This document shows positions 17,780 through 27,784 of a stretch of DNA of 64,000 nucleotides, in pieces. The notes beneath the pieces were generated by a model. The model was not told the origin of the DNA and did no database searches. It saw nothing but the letters and a program-made list of their open reading frames with translations. The DNA comes from Pseudothermotoga sp. (GTDB taxonomy: Bacteria; Thermotogota; Thermotogae; Thermotogales; DSM-5069). Where the stretch lies: assembly GCA_025060105.1 (NCBI GenBank), contig JANXCS010000003.1, forward strand, positions 83,341 to 147,340. The letters run 5' to 3'. A program made the translations under genes and the position numbers. Positions within the stretch are counted from its first letter, which is position 1, and each line of letters starts with the position of its first letter.

Positions 17780-19483
17780 TTGTTCCTTCCAACAACCAAA
17801 GAAGAAATGGAAAAACTCGGTTGGAAAGAACTGGATGTGATATTGATCACGGGTGACGCTTACGTGGATCATCCATCTTTCGGTATCGCCTTGATAGGTC
17901 ACTACCTCGTTTCGAAAGGGTACAGAGTGGGTATCATTTCACAGCCTGATTGGAATTCAGAGAAAGATATCACACGGTTGGGAAGACCGAGGCTTTTCTT
18001 CGGTATCACAGCGGGAAACGTTGATTCTATGGTTGCCAACTACACCGCATCGATGAAGAAAAGAAAGAACGATGATTACAGTCCAAACGGTGTGTCAGGA
18101 AAGCGTCCGGATCGAGCGACCATCGTGTATTCAAACTTAGTGCGAAGGTTTTTTCCAGACGTCCCCATAGTACTTGGAGGCATTGAAGCCAGTTTGAGAA
18201 GATTTGCACATTATGACTGGTGGCAGGACAAAATCAGAAAATCTGTACTTTTGGATGCGAAAGCGGACTTGTTGGTGTATGGAATGGGTGAAAAAACTGT
18301 GCTGAACATAGCAAAAATTTTGGAAAAAACAGGTGATATCGAGAAGTGCAAAGATATCAGAGGTGTTGTGGTATGGACATCGAAGAAACCCGAAGGTGCT
18401 GTAGAACTTCCAAGTTATGAAGAAATCTGTTCTGACAGGTACAAATACGCAGAATCAGTGAAGATGCAAATCTTATTGACAGATCCTTTTAAACCAGTTA
18501 AGTTGTGCCAAAAGCAAGACACCAGATACGTGGTGCAGAATCCTCCAGAGTTTCCTTTGGATCAGAGAGAGCTGGACGAGCTGTACCTTTTACCTTTCGA
18601 AAGGAAAGTCCATCCTTATTACGAATCGATGGGACACGTCAAGGCCATAGACACCGTTCAGTTTTCCATCACCGCTGTGAGAGGTTGCTACGGTGGTTGC
18701 TCCTTCTGCGCCCTAACGCACCATCAATCGATCCATATAACCTACAGGAGTGCAGAATCGATCTTGGAAGAAGTCAGGATGCTGACGAAACATCCCGATT
18801 TTAAAGGTACAATAAGCGATGTTGGTGGTCCTACAGCCAATTTGTATGGCTCTAAATGTGTGAAAAGAGAAACTCAGGGCCCATGCGATCGGCCCTGTGC
18901 TTTCCCAAAAACTTGTTCCAACGCGATACCAAATCATCGAATTTTCATCGATCTTCTTGAAAAGATTCGATCGATACCAAAAGTGAAGCACGTATTCATT
19001 TCATCGGGTATACGACACGATCTCGTTCTAGCTGATCCGTTCGGCAAGGAGTTCATTCGAAAACTGGTTCAGTTCACACCAGGCCAATTGAAACTCGCAC
19101 CTGAACATGCTCATCCGAAAGTTTTGAAACTGATGAGAAAGCCACCTGTAGAACTCTTTCTGAGATTCAAAGATGAGTTCGAAAAGGCCGCAAAACTTCA
19201 AAACAAAGAAAGGTACGTCGTGGGTTACTTCATAGTGGCACACCCAGGTGAATCGGTAAAGGAGAATGAGTATCTCAAGAAATTCATTCAAGAAAAGCTC
19301 AACTACAAGCCTCAACAAGTGCAGATCTTTACACCCACACCAGGCACCATCAGCACTGCAATGTACTACAGTGGGGTTGATCCCATGACCGGAGAAGAAG
19401 TGTTCGTGGAAAAATCCTTAAAGAAACGGAACTGGATGAAGCAGAACATCACGGGATCAAATTCCTCAAACTCGATTGAATGA
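17780..19483 (+). CDS. ygiQ: YgiQ family radical SAM protein
   Basis: This 567-residue protein matches the YgiQ/UPF0313 family. It has an N-terminal B12-binding-like region (LFLPTTKEEMEKLGWKELDVILITGDAYVDHPSFG) and a radical SAM core with the 4Fe-4S cysteines in RGCYGGCSFCALTHHQ, followed by a family-specific C-terminal region. The reaction is not established. I chose TTG 17780 (product beginning MFLPTT) because GGAGTGAT sits 4 nt upstream; GTG 17771 overlaps that site. The gene converges on nadE with a 6-nt gap and no visible terminator. Confidence 0.85.
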   Translation: MFLPTTKEEMEKLGWKELDVILITGDAYVDHPSFGIALIGHYLVSKGYRVGIISQPDWNSEKDITRLGRPRLFFGITAGNVDSMVANYTASMKKRKNDDYSPNGVSGKRPDRATIVYSNLVRRFFPDVPIVLGGIEASLRRFAHYDWWQDKIRKSVLLDAKADLLVYGMGEKTVLNIAKILEKTGDIEKCKDIRGVVVWTSKKPEGAVELPSYEEICSDRYKYAESVKMQILLTDPFKPVKLCQKQDTRYVVQNPPEFPLDQRELDELYLLPFERKVHPYYESMGHVKAIDTVQFSITAVRGCYGGCSFCALTHHQSIHITYRSAESILEEVRMLTKHPDFKGTISDVGGPTANLYGSKCVKRETQGPCDRPCAFPKTCSNAIPNHRIFIDLLEKIRSIPKVKHVFISSGIRHDLVLADPFGKEFIRKLVQFTPGQLKLAPEHAHPKVLKLMRKPPVELFLRFKDEFEKAAKLQNKERYVVGYFIVAHPGESVKENEYLKKFIQEKLNYKPQQVQIFTPTPGTISTAMYYSGVDPMTGEEVFVEKSLKKRNWMKQNITGSNSSNSIE

Positions 19484-19489
19484 AAGGCA

Positions 19490-21226
19490 TCAAAGTGTTT
19501 CTTTGAATTTGTTGGTCAAAGGCATTCGCCAATCTTTACCAAAAGCTCTCTTCGATACTTTGATACCTATCGGTGCTTGTTTTCTTTTGTACTCATTGGC
19601 GTGAATCATTCGCAAAACCTCCACCACCGTCTTGGAATCATAGCCTCTCTCGACGATCTCCTTAGCATCTAAACCTTCTTCAACGTACAAGCGGAGTATC
19701 TCATCCAGTACCTCGTACGGTGGCAGTTTTTCTTGATCGAACTGTCCTGGTTTCAACTCGGCCGTGGGTAGTTTGGTGAACACCCTTTCTGGTATGATCT
19801 GCTTACCTTTCCAACGGTTGTACCACCTTGCGATCCTATAAACATCTGTTTTGTAAATATCTTTTATGACCGCAAAGCCACCCGCCATGTCACCGTAGAG
19901 AGTACAATAACCCGTGGCGATCTCGCTCTTGTTACCCGTCGTCAAGACGAGCCAACCGAACTTGTTCGAAAGAGCCATCAGGTAGTTTCCTCGGATGCGT
20001 GCCTGTATGTTCTCCTCGGTTACGTCCATCGGCTTGCCAGAAAAAACAGATTTCAAGACCTGAAGGTATTCTTTAAACACCTCGTTGATCGGCAGAATGA
20101 ACGTTTCTATGCCAAGATTATCTGCCAATAGCAGAGCATCCTCAACACTTTCCTTCGACGTGTACATAGATGGCATCAACACGCCTTTGACGTTTTCAGC
20201 TCCAAGAGCTTCGACCGCAATGGAAGCAACGAGGGAAGAGTCTATACCTCCGCTCAGTCCCAAAACGACCTTTTTGAAACCGTTTTTTCCTATGTAGTCT
20301 CTGAGCCCTGTTACCAGCGCTGTGAACATCTCTTGTTCCCGTTCGTAAAGTTGTGAAACAGAATTTTTCAGCCGATCACTCTTCAACCTCGGTTCATCGA
20401 ACTCGACTACCTCGACTGGATAATTTTCAATGTGTGTATAACGACGCCTCGGATCGGTCAGATTCACCCTCAAATTCTCGTCCAAATCCACGTCTACAGT
20501 GAGAAGATCTTCCTCGAACAACTTGGCCCGTACTAACAGATCTCCGTTCGCGTCGCACACGAAACTCGCTCCATCGAACACGAGTTCGTCCTGACCTCCA
20601 ACCATGTTGCAGTAAGCGATCGCAACGTGATGCTCGTACGCTTTCGCCGAGACATACTTTTCTCTGAGTTTGGCTTTTTCAATACAGTACGGCGAGGCGG
20701 AGATGTTCAAGATCAACTGAACTCCGTTCCCGCTGACCAGAGTGGCCAAGGGCTCGGCTGGGCTCCAGATATCTTCGCACACCGTCAAACCGATCTTGAT
20801 CGAGCCGAATTTGAGGATCATCAATCTTTGACCTGGACGGAAGTATCTTTTTTCATCGAACACACTGTAGTTTGGCAAGAAAATCTTTCTGTATATGCCA
20901 CGCACTTTCCCATCATGGATGACTGCTGCGGCGTTGTACACATCTTCATCGAAATCTATGAAACCAACGACACAAACGGTTCTCTTTCCTAAGGTATAGC
21001 GCACCACTTCGTTCAGAGCATGGCGGTTGGATTCTAAAAATGAAAGTCTGAATGTGAGATCTTCCGGTGGATAGCCCGTGATGAAGAGTTCAGGTAAGAG
21101 TAGTAAGTCGCTCTGTGTTGATTCTGCAAGGTCTATCGCTTGTTTTGCCTTCATCACGTTACCTTCGAAATCTCCTAAAGTTGGGTTGAGTTGAGCTAGT
21201 GTGAGTCTCACTCTCTTCACAACCAT
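19490..21226 (-). CDS. nadE: Glutamine-dependent NAD+ synthetase
   Basis: The two-domain enzyme of about 578 residues makes NAD+ from nicotinic acid adenine dinucleotide using ATP and glutamine. The N-terminal nitrilase-type glutaminase has its catalytic triad in [10 protein letters not shown] (Glu), YRKIFLPNY (Lys) and GLTVCEDIW (Cys). The C-terminal ATP pyrophosphatase domain has the P-loop GLSGGIDSS and [27 protein letters not shown]. The frame is open to 21316, but the conserved region begins near [20 protein letters not shown] use ATG 21226, although GTG 21220 is also possible. Confidence 0.9.
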   Translation of the reverse strand: MVVKRVRLTLAQLNPTLGDFEGNVMKAKQAIDLAESTQSDLLLLPELFITGYPPEDLTFRLSFLESNRHALNEVVRYTLGKRTVCVVGFIDFDEDVYNAAAVIHDGKVRGIYRKIFLPNYSVFDEKRYFRPGQRLMILKFGSIKIGLTVCEDIWSPAEPLATLVSGNGVQLILNISASPYCIEKAKLREKYVSAKAYEHHVAIAYCNMVGGQDELVFDGASFVCDANGDLLVRAKLFEEDLLTVDVDLDENLRVNLTDPRRRYTHIENYPVEVVEFDEPRLKSDRLKNSVSQLYEREQEMFTALVTGLRDYIGKNGFKKVVLGLSGGIDSSLVASIAVEALGAENVKGVLMPSMYTSKESVEDALLLADNLGIETFILPINEVFKEYLQVLKSVFSGKPMDVTEENIQARIRGNYLMALSNKFGWLVLTTGNKSEIATGYCTLYGDMAGGFAVIKDIYKTDVYRIARWYNRWKGKQIIPERVFTKLPTAELKPGQFDQEKLPPYEVLDEILRLYVEEGLDAKEIVERGYDSKTVVEVLRMIHANEYKRKQAPIGIKVSKRAFGKDWRMPLTNKFKETL

Positions 21227-21305
21227 CACCAGAAAAATGATACCATTGAGTTTTGAAAGAAAAAAGCATCGCTCGATGATAAAATGTTTTTTGGAGGTGA
21301 TTCGA

Positions 21306-21989
21306 TTGAAGATCAAATACCTTGGTCATGCCGCGGTGTTGATCGTTCATGGGGAAAAAAGAATCATGATCGATCCGTTCATCACGAACAACCCCCAATC
21401 GCCCGTGAAACTTCAAGACATTCCCAAGGTGGATTACATACTCGTTACTCATGGACATGCCGATCATTTGGGTGACACTGTGAAGTTGGCGAAGCGTGAT
21501 GGATCAACGGTCATAGCAAATTTTGAATTGTGTAGCTATATCTCCAAACATGGTGTGAGCACACATCCGATGCACATAGGTGGCAAGTACGCCTTCGACT
21601 TTGGGAGTGTAAAACTGACGCCTGCACTGCATGGTTCCAGCGTCGTCGAAGGTGACCTTCCAGTTTATGCGGGCAATCCCTGCGGCTTTTTGATTGAAAT
21701 CGGTGGTAAGAAGATCTACCATGCTGGCGATACGGGTTTAACGAAAGACATGGAATTGCTCAAAAAAGAGAACATAGATTTGGCTTTCCTTCCAATAGGT
21801 GGTAACTTCGTGATGGATCTTTGGGACGCAGTCGAAGCTGTGAAAATGTTGCAACCTAAGATCGTAGTCCCCATGCACTACGATACTTGGCCCGTCATCA
21901 AGTCGGATCCTTCGAGATTCAAAGAGGAAGTCGAGAAATTGAACGTGAAGTGTGTCATAATGAAACCTGGTGAAACACTCGAGCTGTGA
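21306..21989 (+). CDS. UPF0173 metal-dependent hydrolase (metallo-beta-lactamase fold)
   Basis: The 227-residue product has the metallo-beta-lactamase zinc motif [10 protein letters not shown], a further His in PALHGSS, the Asp of HAGDTGL and a final His in VPMHYDTWP. This arrangement is that of the UPF0173 family, whose physiological substrate is unknown. The start is TTG 21306, preceded by GGAGGTGATTCGA; the longer frame from 21201 runs into the divergent nadE gene and is unlikely. Downstream genes follow closely and lead to galT-galK. Confidence 0.85.
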   Translation: MKIKYLGHAAVLIVHGEKRIMIDPFITNNPQSPVKLQDIPKVDYILVTHGHADHLGDTVKLAKRDGSTVIANFELCSYISKHGVSTHPMHIGGKYAFDFGSVKLTPALHGSSVVEGDLPVYAGNPCGFLIEIGGKKIYHAGDTGLTKDMELLKKENIDLAFLPIGGNFVMDLWDAVEAVKMLQPKIVVPMHYDTWPVIKSDPSRFKEEVEKLNVKCVIMKPGETLEL

Positions 21990-21999
21990 GGCGATTCAC

Positions 22000-22746
22000 A
22001 TGCGTCTCACATTCTTTTTCTTTTTATCGTTGGCGAGTGTTGTGTTGTCGATGATCTATCACATTCCAACCGACGTGGCGTTACCGGACGAGTTGTATTT
22101 ACGTTCTGGAAGCAAATCTGTGAATTTTCAATACTTGATGCTCTCCTCTGAGCCTGACATAGTCATGCTTTTGAAAGGTTGGATCTTTTCTCCTGTGGAA
22201 TGGCCCGGGGAACGTAGTTTTACTGTGATCATAGAGGGCGAGGATTTCAAACACGAGTTCTCCGTCAAAGGTGTACGGAAAGGTATCTATTTCTACATGC
22301 CTCAACATCTACTTGTGTTGCCTACAAACACGAAGAGCATAACGGTGAATGGGATCGCGATCGAACTTCCAAGGAAATTGGGTTTTTCTGTGAAACGTAT
22401 CAACGTTGGAGCATCGGAGGCGGGTTTAGTAACGTTGAACGAGCTCATGAAAGAAACTTACGATTTCAGACAAGGTGAAAAAGTATTTTTCAGGATCGAC
22501 GCTGGACGCAAGAACACCGGTGGTTACGACGTGCGCGTTGAAGATCTCAAACTGGTAGGTTCGACCATCATGGTCAAAGTTCGCGTTGTACCACCCCCTC
22601 CGGGCGCGATGGTGACCCAAGCGATAACTCATCCATCCGTTCTGTTGGAGATCACCGACACATTACCATCTGGCTATTACACAGTCAGGTGCACTCTCAT
22701 CGACGAAGATGAGAAATATTTTCAAGTGAAGTTCGAGGTGCGTTGA
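22000..22746 (+). CDS. Exported protein with PrcB-like C-terminal domain
   Basis: The 248-residue protein starts with a hydrophobic signal or anchor (MRLTFFFFLSLASVVLS). Its C-terminal third (KNTGGYDVRVEDLKLVGSTIMVKVRVVPPPPGAMVTQAITHPSVLLEI) fits the PrcB C-terminal domain, described as a protease-complex subunit in some spirochaetes and common in secreted proteins of other bacteria. The middle (about 45-105) looks like a beta-sandwich. The ATG at 22000 follows GTGAGG and an 11-residue upstream extension is unlikely. Its role here is unknown; it is co-directional with the gal genes. Confidence 0.65.
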   Translation: MRLTFFFFLSLASVVLSMIYHIPTDVALPDELYLRSGSKSVNFQYLMLSSEPDIVMLLKGWIFSPVEWPGERSFTVIIEGEDFKHEFSVKGVRKGIYFYMPQHLLVLPTNTKSITVNGIAIELPRKLGFSVKRINVGASEAGLVTLNELMKETYDFRQGEKVFFRIDAGRKNTGGYDVRVEDLKLVGSTIMVKVRVVPPPPGAMVTQAITHPSVLLEITDTLPSGYYTVRCTLIDEDEKYFQVKFEVR

Positions 22747-22749
22747 TAC

Positions 22750-23817
22750 ATGTTGCTGTTCGGTCGGGATATAAACGAATTTTTTGAGACTGTAGAGTGT
22801 GATGCTCCAATTTCTTTGGCTCTAAGGAAAACGAGGTACGGTTTTGTGATGAACTATCGAGACGAACAACACGTGCAACCGGTGAAAATACTCGAATACG
22901 ATCGAAACACAGTTTGGTGTCCACAGAGTCAATCTCTAAAAGGTATTGTCGTGAAAGACGACATTTTGGTTGGATTGGTGGGGTTCACAAACGTTCAGGC
23001 AAAGGAAGAAGGCGAAAATGTCGTCGTGTCAGCTGAGCCTGAGAAGGGTTCTTTCATCGTCATTTTGAAAGCATCTGAAAAGTTCGAATTGTTCAAAAGA
23101 TTTCTCGAAACGTTGTTGATTTCTTTCGAGGGGATGCGTGTTCAGATCCCAAAATCTTTCATCCCATACGATCAGGAAAAGAACGTTCAGTTCGACAAGC
23201 CCGATCAGATCGCTCTGTTGAAAACAACCGATCAAAATCTTGCACAAAAGCTTCTTCAAAGAGGTCTTCAAGTTGCAATCGAGGCTGAAAGTGAAGAGGA
23301 AGTGGAAAGTTTTTATCGACTAGGCGTTCGATATTTCCACCTGAAAGACTACAACAAAAATTTGTGTAGAAAATTTCCAGATTGTTGTTTTGTGATAAAG
23401 CACGGAACACTGATCGAATCTTTGAGGTTCGCACACGGAATCGTTTTTGACGCAGAAGGATTATCACTCGAAGATATAATTCTGTCGAGCATGTTGAACC
23501 GTTTGCTGGTTCTTTATGTGAAAGTCTTCCCTACGTGGACCAGACTTCTGGATATACTGGGTTTCGGCGCACTCGGTTGGATTAGATCCATCAATCCGCT
23601 TTTTACAAGGATCGAAAAGTTGAATGAATCATCGTACCGCATACTTTTCATTGACGAGACCAACCTGCCGAGTGTCGCGATTTTGAACACTTTGAATGGT
23701 GAAATCGAATGGATTCAGAGTTCCAGACGGGTCAAGGTTGTCCGAAACACAAAGCTCAACGATGATGGAAGACGGTTTCATTTCTATGTGGAGGGAGAAA
23801 GTGAATGCTCGAGCTGA
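22750..23817 (+). CDS. Degenerate GH36 alpha-galactosidase-like protein, probably inactive
   Basis: The 355-residue frame is intact, and its two ends resemble the Thermotoga alpha-galactosidase GalA (about 550 residues), to judge from memory. The N-terminus (MLLFGRDI..., then KDDILVGLVGFTNVQ) matches its beta-sandwich and the C-terminus (LNDDGRRFHFYVEGE) matches its last strands. In the middle most of the barrel is missing. The strand carrying the GalA nucleophile (YFKID) appears as LGVRYFHLKD, with Lys199 at the nucleophile position, and the next strand (CCFVIKHGTLIES) lacks the usual Cys-Gly-Ser-Pro. The gene sits directly before galT, where Thermotoga maritima has galA. The ATG follows GAGGTG and overlaps no stop, and the 3' end overlaps galT by 13 nt. 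Activity is unlikely; a non-catalytic role or decay is possible. Confidence 0.6.
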   Translation: MLLFGRDINEFFETVECDAPISLALRKTRYGFVMNYRDEQHVQPVKILEYDRNTVWCPQSQSLKGIVVKDDILVGLVGFTNVQAKEEGENVVVSAEPEKGSFIVILKASEKFELFKRFLETLLISFEGMRVQIPKSFIPYDQEKNVQFDKPDQIALLKTTDQNLAQKLLQRGLQVAIEAESEEEVESFYRLGVRYFHLKDYNKNLCRKFPDCCFVIKHGTLIESLRFAHGIVFDAEGLSLEDIILSSMLNRLLVLYVKVFPTWTRLLDILGFGALGWIRSINPLFTRIEKLNESSYRILFIDETNLPSVAILNTLNGEIEWIQSSRRVKVVRNTKLNDDGRRFHFYVEGESECSS

Positions 23818-24764
23818 GATACAACCCACTCACCGACGAATGGATCATAGTTTCTGCCGAAACTCAACGCAGGCCAGTTCAACCATCCCAACAGAGCTGC
23901 CCAATATGTGTTGGAGGGTTGGAACTTCCAGAAGGATACGATTTGGTCAGCTTTGAAAACAGATTTCCGGCGCTCAAAAGGAACCCACCCAACGTCGAAT
24001 CTGAATCGAGCATCTTTTCGAAGAAGCGATCTTTCGGTGTGTGTGAAGTGGTTGTTTACACTTCCCAACACGATACGGCACTACCGGGCATGCCATTGAA
24101 ACAGATAGAAAAACTCATAGACATGTGGATTGACAGGACCATTCAACTGTTTTCGCTCGATTTTGTCGAGTACGTTTTCATATTCGAAAACAGAGGTAAA
24201 GAGGTGGGAGCGAGTCTTTCACACCCACATGGTCAAATATACGCATTTCCATTCCTTCCGAAGCGAATCCTCGCTAAAATGGAGGCCATCCAGAAATGGT
24301 ATACGGAAAAAAATTCCTGCGTCATTTGCGACGTGGTTGCTGAGGAAACTAGTGTGAAAAAAAGGACCGTTTTCGAAACCGAAAGCTTCGTTTCTTTGGT
24401 GCCTTTTTATGCGCGTTTTCCATTCGAAGTGCATATCTATCCAAAACGCCACATTGTCTCACTACCGGAATTAACGGCTCAAGAAAGATCCGAGCTGGCG
24501 AAACATCTGAAGGTGATCACATCCAAGTACGATGGACTTTATGACCAAGAGTTTCCATACATGATGATGTTTTTTCAAGCACCGATCAAAGCTGTTGGTG
24601 CTGAACTTTTTCATCTCCATGTGGAATTCAATCCACCCAAAAGGGATAGAGACAAAATCAAATGGATGGCCAGTGTGGAGACGGGTACCTGGGCCTTCAT
24701 AAACCCCATGGTGCCTGAACAGGCCGCTGAGATGTTGAGAAGGATCGAGGTGAGTGAACCGTGA
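23805..24764 (+). CDS. galT: Galactose-1-phosphate uridylyltransferase
   Basis: The 319-residue HIT-superfamily enzyme exchanges UMP between UDP-glucose and galactose-1-phosphate in the Leloir pathway. It has the active-site HPHGQ (SLSHPHGQIYAF) with the uridylylated His, a first-strand motif YNPLTDEWIIVSAETQRRP, CPIC and CVIC pairs that can bind zinc or iron, and the C-terminal ELFHLHVEF. The start ATG lies inside the previous gene, and galK starts at the GTG overlapping its stop, so the three are translationally coupled. Confidence 0.92.
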   Translation: MLELRYNPLTDEWIIVSAETQRRPVQPSQQSCPICVGGLELPEGYDLVSFENRFPALKRNPPNVESESSIFSKKRSFGVCEVVVYTSQHDTALPGMPLKQIEKLIDMWIDRTIQLFSLDFVEYVFIFENRGKEVGASLSHPHGQIYAFPFLPKRILAKMEAIQKWYTEKNSCVICDVVAEETSVKKRTVFETESFVSLVPFYARFPFEVHIYPKRHIVSLPELTAQERSELAKHLKVITSKYDGLYDQEFPYMMMFFQAPIKAVGAELFHLHVEFNPPKRDRDKIKWMASVETGTWAFINPMVPEQAAEMLRRIEVSEP

Positions 24765-25846
24765 CTTTGAAAGTGAGAGCGCCAGGGAGAGTGAACATCA
24801 TAGGAGAACATACCGATTACAACGACGGTTTCGTACTACCATTCGCGATAGATAGGTACATAGAGGTGGAAGCGAAACCTTCGAGCAGGTTCATCCTCAC
24901 TTCAAAACTGTACGGGCAAACCCTCGAAGTTGTGAAACATCGAAGAACTGGTAACTGGACCGATTACATCATGGGCGTTGTGTGGGCTTTGGAAGAATCG
25001 GGTTATCGCGTGGAACCTTTCGAAATGGTTGTAGATTCCACGTTACCAACCGGTGCTGGTCTTTCAAGTTCTGCGGCTCTCGAAGTTGCGAGCGCCGTAG
25101 CCATCATAAAGATGATGGGATACAAGATCGATCCCATGGATCTAGTTCATCTGTGTGTGAAAGCTGAGCGCGAATTCGTCGGTGTTAGATGTGGGATCAT
25201 GGACCAATTCACGGCAGTTTTTGCCAAAAAAGATCACGCCATCTTGCTGGACACGATGACGCTCAAGTATGAATATGTGCCACTCAATTTGGATGATCAC
25301 GAGTTCGTGTTGATAGATTCCAACGTCAAGCATGAACTGTCGGCGTCCGAGTACAACAGGAGAAGACAGGAATGCGAGATGGTTTTGAAAAGTTTGAACA
25401 AAAAGTCTTTCAGAGAACTTTCCGAGAATGATCTGGCATCTTTGGATCCGATTCTGAGGAGACGTGCCAAACACGTCATTAGCGAGAACAAAAGAGTTTT
25501 AAAAATGGTTGATGCTTTGAAAAAAGGCAACATGTTCCTCTCAGGATGTTTTCTTTATGAATCGCACGCCAGTTTGAGGGATCTTTATGAAGTTTCCTGC
25601 GAAGAGATCGACTTCATCGTAGGTTTTTTGAAAGGTAGGGTAGGTATAATAGGGGCCAGAATAGTCGGTGGTGGATTTGGAGGAAGTGTGCTCGTCCTCG
25701 CTCGCAAGGGGTATATTCAGTTCAGCTTCGAAGAGTTGAGCAAGGAGTACAAAAAGTACTTCAAAAGAGAGATAAAAATGCTGCACGTGAACAGCAGTGA
25801 TGGCGTTTTGAAACTCATAGCTCCTGAATCCTCGAGTGTGATTTGA
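24761..25846 (+). CDS. galK: Galactokinase
   Basis: This GHMP kinase of 361 residues phosphorylates galactose at C1. The N-terminal galactose motif GRVNIIGEHTDYNDGFVLP, the ATP loop LPTGAGLSSSAALEVAS and the C-terminal GARIVGGGFGGSVLVL are all intact. The start is the GTG overlapping the galT stop. The last 32 nt overlap, tail to tail, the nucleoside permease gene on the other strand. Intact galT and galK beside a degenerate alpha-galactosidase suggest galactose is obtained from another glycosidase or transporter. Confidence 0.93.
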   Translation: MTLKVRAPGRVNIIGEHTDYNDGFVLPFAIDRYIEVEAKPSSRFILTSKLYGQTLEVVKHRRTGNWTDYIMGVVWALEESGYRVEPFEMVVDSTLPTGAGLSSSAALEVASAVAIIKMMGYKIDPMDLVHLCVKAEREFVGVRCGIMDQFTAVFAKKDHAILLDTMTLKYEYVPLNLDDHEFVLIDSNVKHELSASEYNRRRQECEMVLKSLNKKSFRELSENDLASLDPILRRRAKHVISENKRVLKMVDALKKGNMFLSGCFLYESHASLRDLYEVSCEEIDFIVGFLKGRVGIIGARIVGGGFGGSVLVLARKGYIQFSFEELSKEYKKYFKREIKMLHVNSSDGVLKLIAPESSSVI

Positions 25847-26741
25847 TCCTCAGCCTTGCATAGATGACTAAGACGATCAAGGTGAGAATGAAGGGTATCA
25901 TGTTGGTTATCTCCGATGGAATCCTTAAACTTTGAAGGGTGAAACCGAACGCTTCAGCTATTCCAAACAGAAGAGCACCGAAGGCTCCAAAAATTGCAGA
26001 TTTTCCCCCTAAAGCCTGTGCTGCAAGTGCTATGAAACCTCTACCGCTGGTCATATCCCTGGCGAACCATGATACATAACCCATGGATAAGAAAGCACCA
26101 GCAAAACCTGCAAAAATTCCGCTCAAGATCAATGAAAGATACCTCATTTTTGAGACAGAGATACCGACGGAAACTGCCGCATTGGGATTTTCTCCAACAG
26201 CCCTCATCCTGACACCGAGGGGGGTTTTTCTAATAAAATAATCGACGACGAAGATCGAGATGATCGCCAAATAAGTGAGCGCGTTATGGTTGTTCAGCAT
26301 CTTGCCAACGAACGGTATATCTCTCAACAACGGTACGTCCAACCTAGGTATCGGTTGGCTCCCAAGGGATGCTGAAGTACCTTTCTCACCCGTCAGCAAG
26401 AACAGCATGAACACCGTAAAACCGGAAGAGAGTAAGTTGATCGCCACACCAGCTATCACCAAATTAGCGTTCAATCTGAGATGGACGAACGCCAAGATCA
26501 AAGCGAGGATGGTGGATGAGAAGATACCAACCATCAAACCGATCCAAGGGTTTCTCGTGAAAGCACCGATTATGGTACCCCAAAAGGCAGACATGAGCAT
26601 CATGCCTTCGATGGCGATATTTATGGTACCAGTTATTGAACTCAGCAAAGCTGCCATGACGGCGAACAGCAAAGGAGTTGAGACCCTCAATACGCTGTAC
26701 CAAAAGGCTGGATCGACGATGTTTGAAACGACTATATTCAT
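25815..26741 (-). CDS. Nucleoside ABC transporter permease (NupQ/YufQ type)
   Basis: A 308-residue polytopic inner-membrane permease of the BMP-linked family, with a characteristic FIRKTPLGVRMRAVGENPNAAVSVGISVSKMRYLSL cytoplasmic loop and eight or more hydrophobic segments. It pairs with the permease at 26738, whose stop overlaps its ATG as ATGA. Family members import purine or pyrimidine nucleosides, which fits the nucleoside-cleaving enzymes of this operon. It is the last gene and overlaps galK tail to tail with no terminator visible. Confidence 0.88.
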   Translation of the reverse strand: MNIVVSNIVDPAFWYSVLRVSTPLLFAVMAALLSSITGTINIAIEGMMLMSAFWGTIIGAFTRNPWIGLMVGIFSSTILALILAFVHLRLNANLVIAGVAINLLSSGFTVFMLFLLTGEKGTSASLGSQPIPRLDVPLLRDIPFVGKMLNNHNALTYLAIISIFVVDYFIRKTPLGVRMRAVGENPNAAVSVGISVSKMRYLSLILSGIFAGFAGAFLSMGYVSWFARDMTSGRGFIALAAQALGGKSAIFGAFGALLFGIAEAFGFTLQSLRIPSEITNMIPFILTLIVLVIYARLRIKSHSRIQEL

Positions 26742-27784
26742 TCTTTCATCGCCTCTCTCTCGATGATTCTCTGTTTGAATTTAGCAAGCAACGCCTCAGC
26801 GGTGATGAGCAAGATCATGATGCTCTGTAGAACGATGACGACTTCTGGAGCTATCCCAGTGAGTCTACCCATGATGTTCGCACCGACTCTCAGATAAGCG
26901 ATGAAAAATGCACTTGGTATCACCAAAAATGGATTGTTACGCGCGATGATCGCCACCACTATTCCATCGAAACCATAGCCAGGAAACGATTGCCACACGA
27001 ACCGCCTGTACATCGCTGAAATCTCGATACCGCCAGCGAGTCCAGCGATGGCACCAGCAAGGATTTGCACCCAGAACATAACGTGTGAGACGTTTATACC
27101 CGAATAGAAAGCGAACTTTTTGTTGGCACCCATTGCCCTTATTTCGTAACCGAACTTCGTGCGATACACGAGTAACCCGATCACTATGACCACGCCGACC
27201 GCCACGAACAAGCCTGAATTGAGTCTAAAGCGCGTTAAAGTTGCTAACCACGCGGTTTGTGGGAATCTGTAGGAAACCAACGCACCCGCAGCTTTGTCTC
27301 TGAAATAGTTGTTGACCAAAAACAGAACGAGCAGATACGATATGTAGTTCATCATGAGCGAAGAAACGAGCTCGCTCGCTTTCCATCGAGTTTTCAACCA
27401 AGCTGGCACAAAAGCCCAGGCGGCGCCAAACAACGCCGCACCAAGGAGTGTCAGTAAAAGATGTATCCAGGAAATGGCTGGAAATGTGAGTGCGATCAAC
27501 ATCGCACCGAAGGCTCCAAAGAAGAATTGCCCTTCAGCTCCTATGTTGAATATTTTCGCTTGGAACACAAGGCAGAGCGAAAGGCCTGTGAACATCAGTG
27601 GAACAGCGTTGTTCAAAAACTCGACGAACCTTCTCTGTGTGGATATCGGGCCATAAAGGAACCATTTGAAAGCCTCCGAAGGATTTTTAGTACCAAACAG
27701 AAGGAACACATAACCTATGAACAGAGCGATCAGAATACTGAGAGCGAATCGAAGAAATTCGAGCCATGCGATCTTTGCCTTCAT
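26738..27784 (-). CDS. Nucleoside ABC transporter permease (NupP/YufP type)
   Basis: At 348 residues this is the longer of the two membrane subunits of a BMP-type importer. It shows the loop RTKFGYEIRAMGANKKFAFYSGINVSHVMF that contacts the ATPase and about nine hydrophobic segments. Its ATG overlaps the ATPase stop. The assignment to nucleosides follows from the neighbouring phosphorylase and hydrolase rather than from ligand-specific residues. Confidence 0.88.
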   Translation of the reverse strand: MKAKIAWLEFLRFALSILIALFIGYVFLLFGTKNPSEAFKWFLYGPISTQRRFVEFLNNAVPLMFTGLSLCLVFQAKIFNIGAEGQFFFGAFGAMLIALTFPAISWIHLLLTLLGAALFGAAWAFVPAWLKTRWKASELVSSLMMNYISYLLVLFLVNNYFRDKAAGALVSYRFPQTAWLATLTRFRLNSGLFVAVGVVIVIGLLVYRTKFGYEIRAMGANKKFAFYSGINVSHVMFWVQILAGAIAGLAGGIEISAMYRRFVWQSFPGYGFDGIVVAIIARNNPFLVIPSAFFIAYLRVGANIMGRLTGIAPEVVIVLQSIMILLITAEALLAKFKQRIIEREAMKE

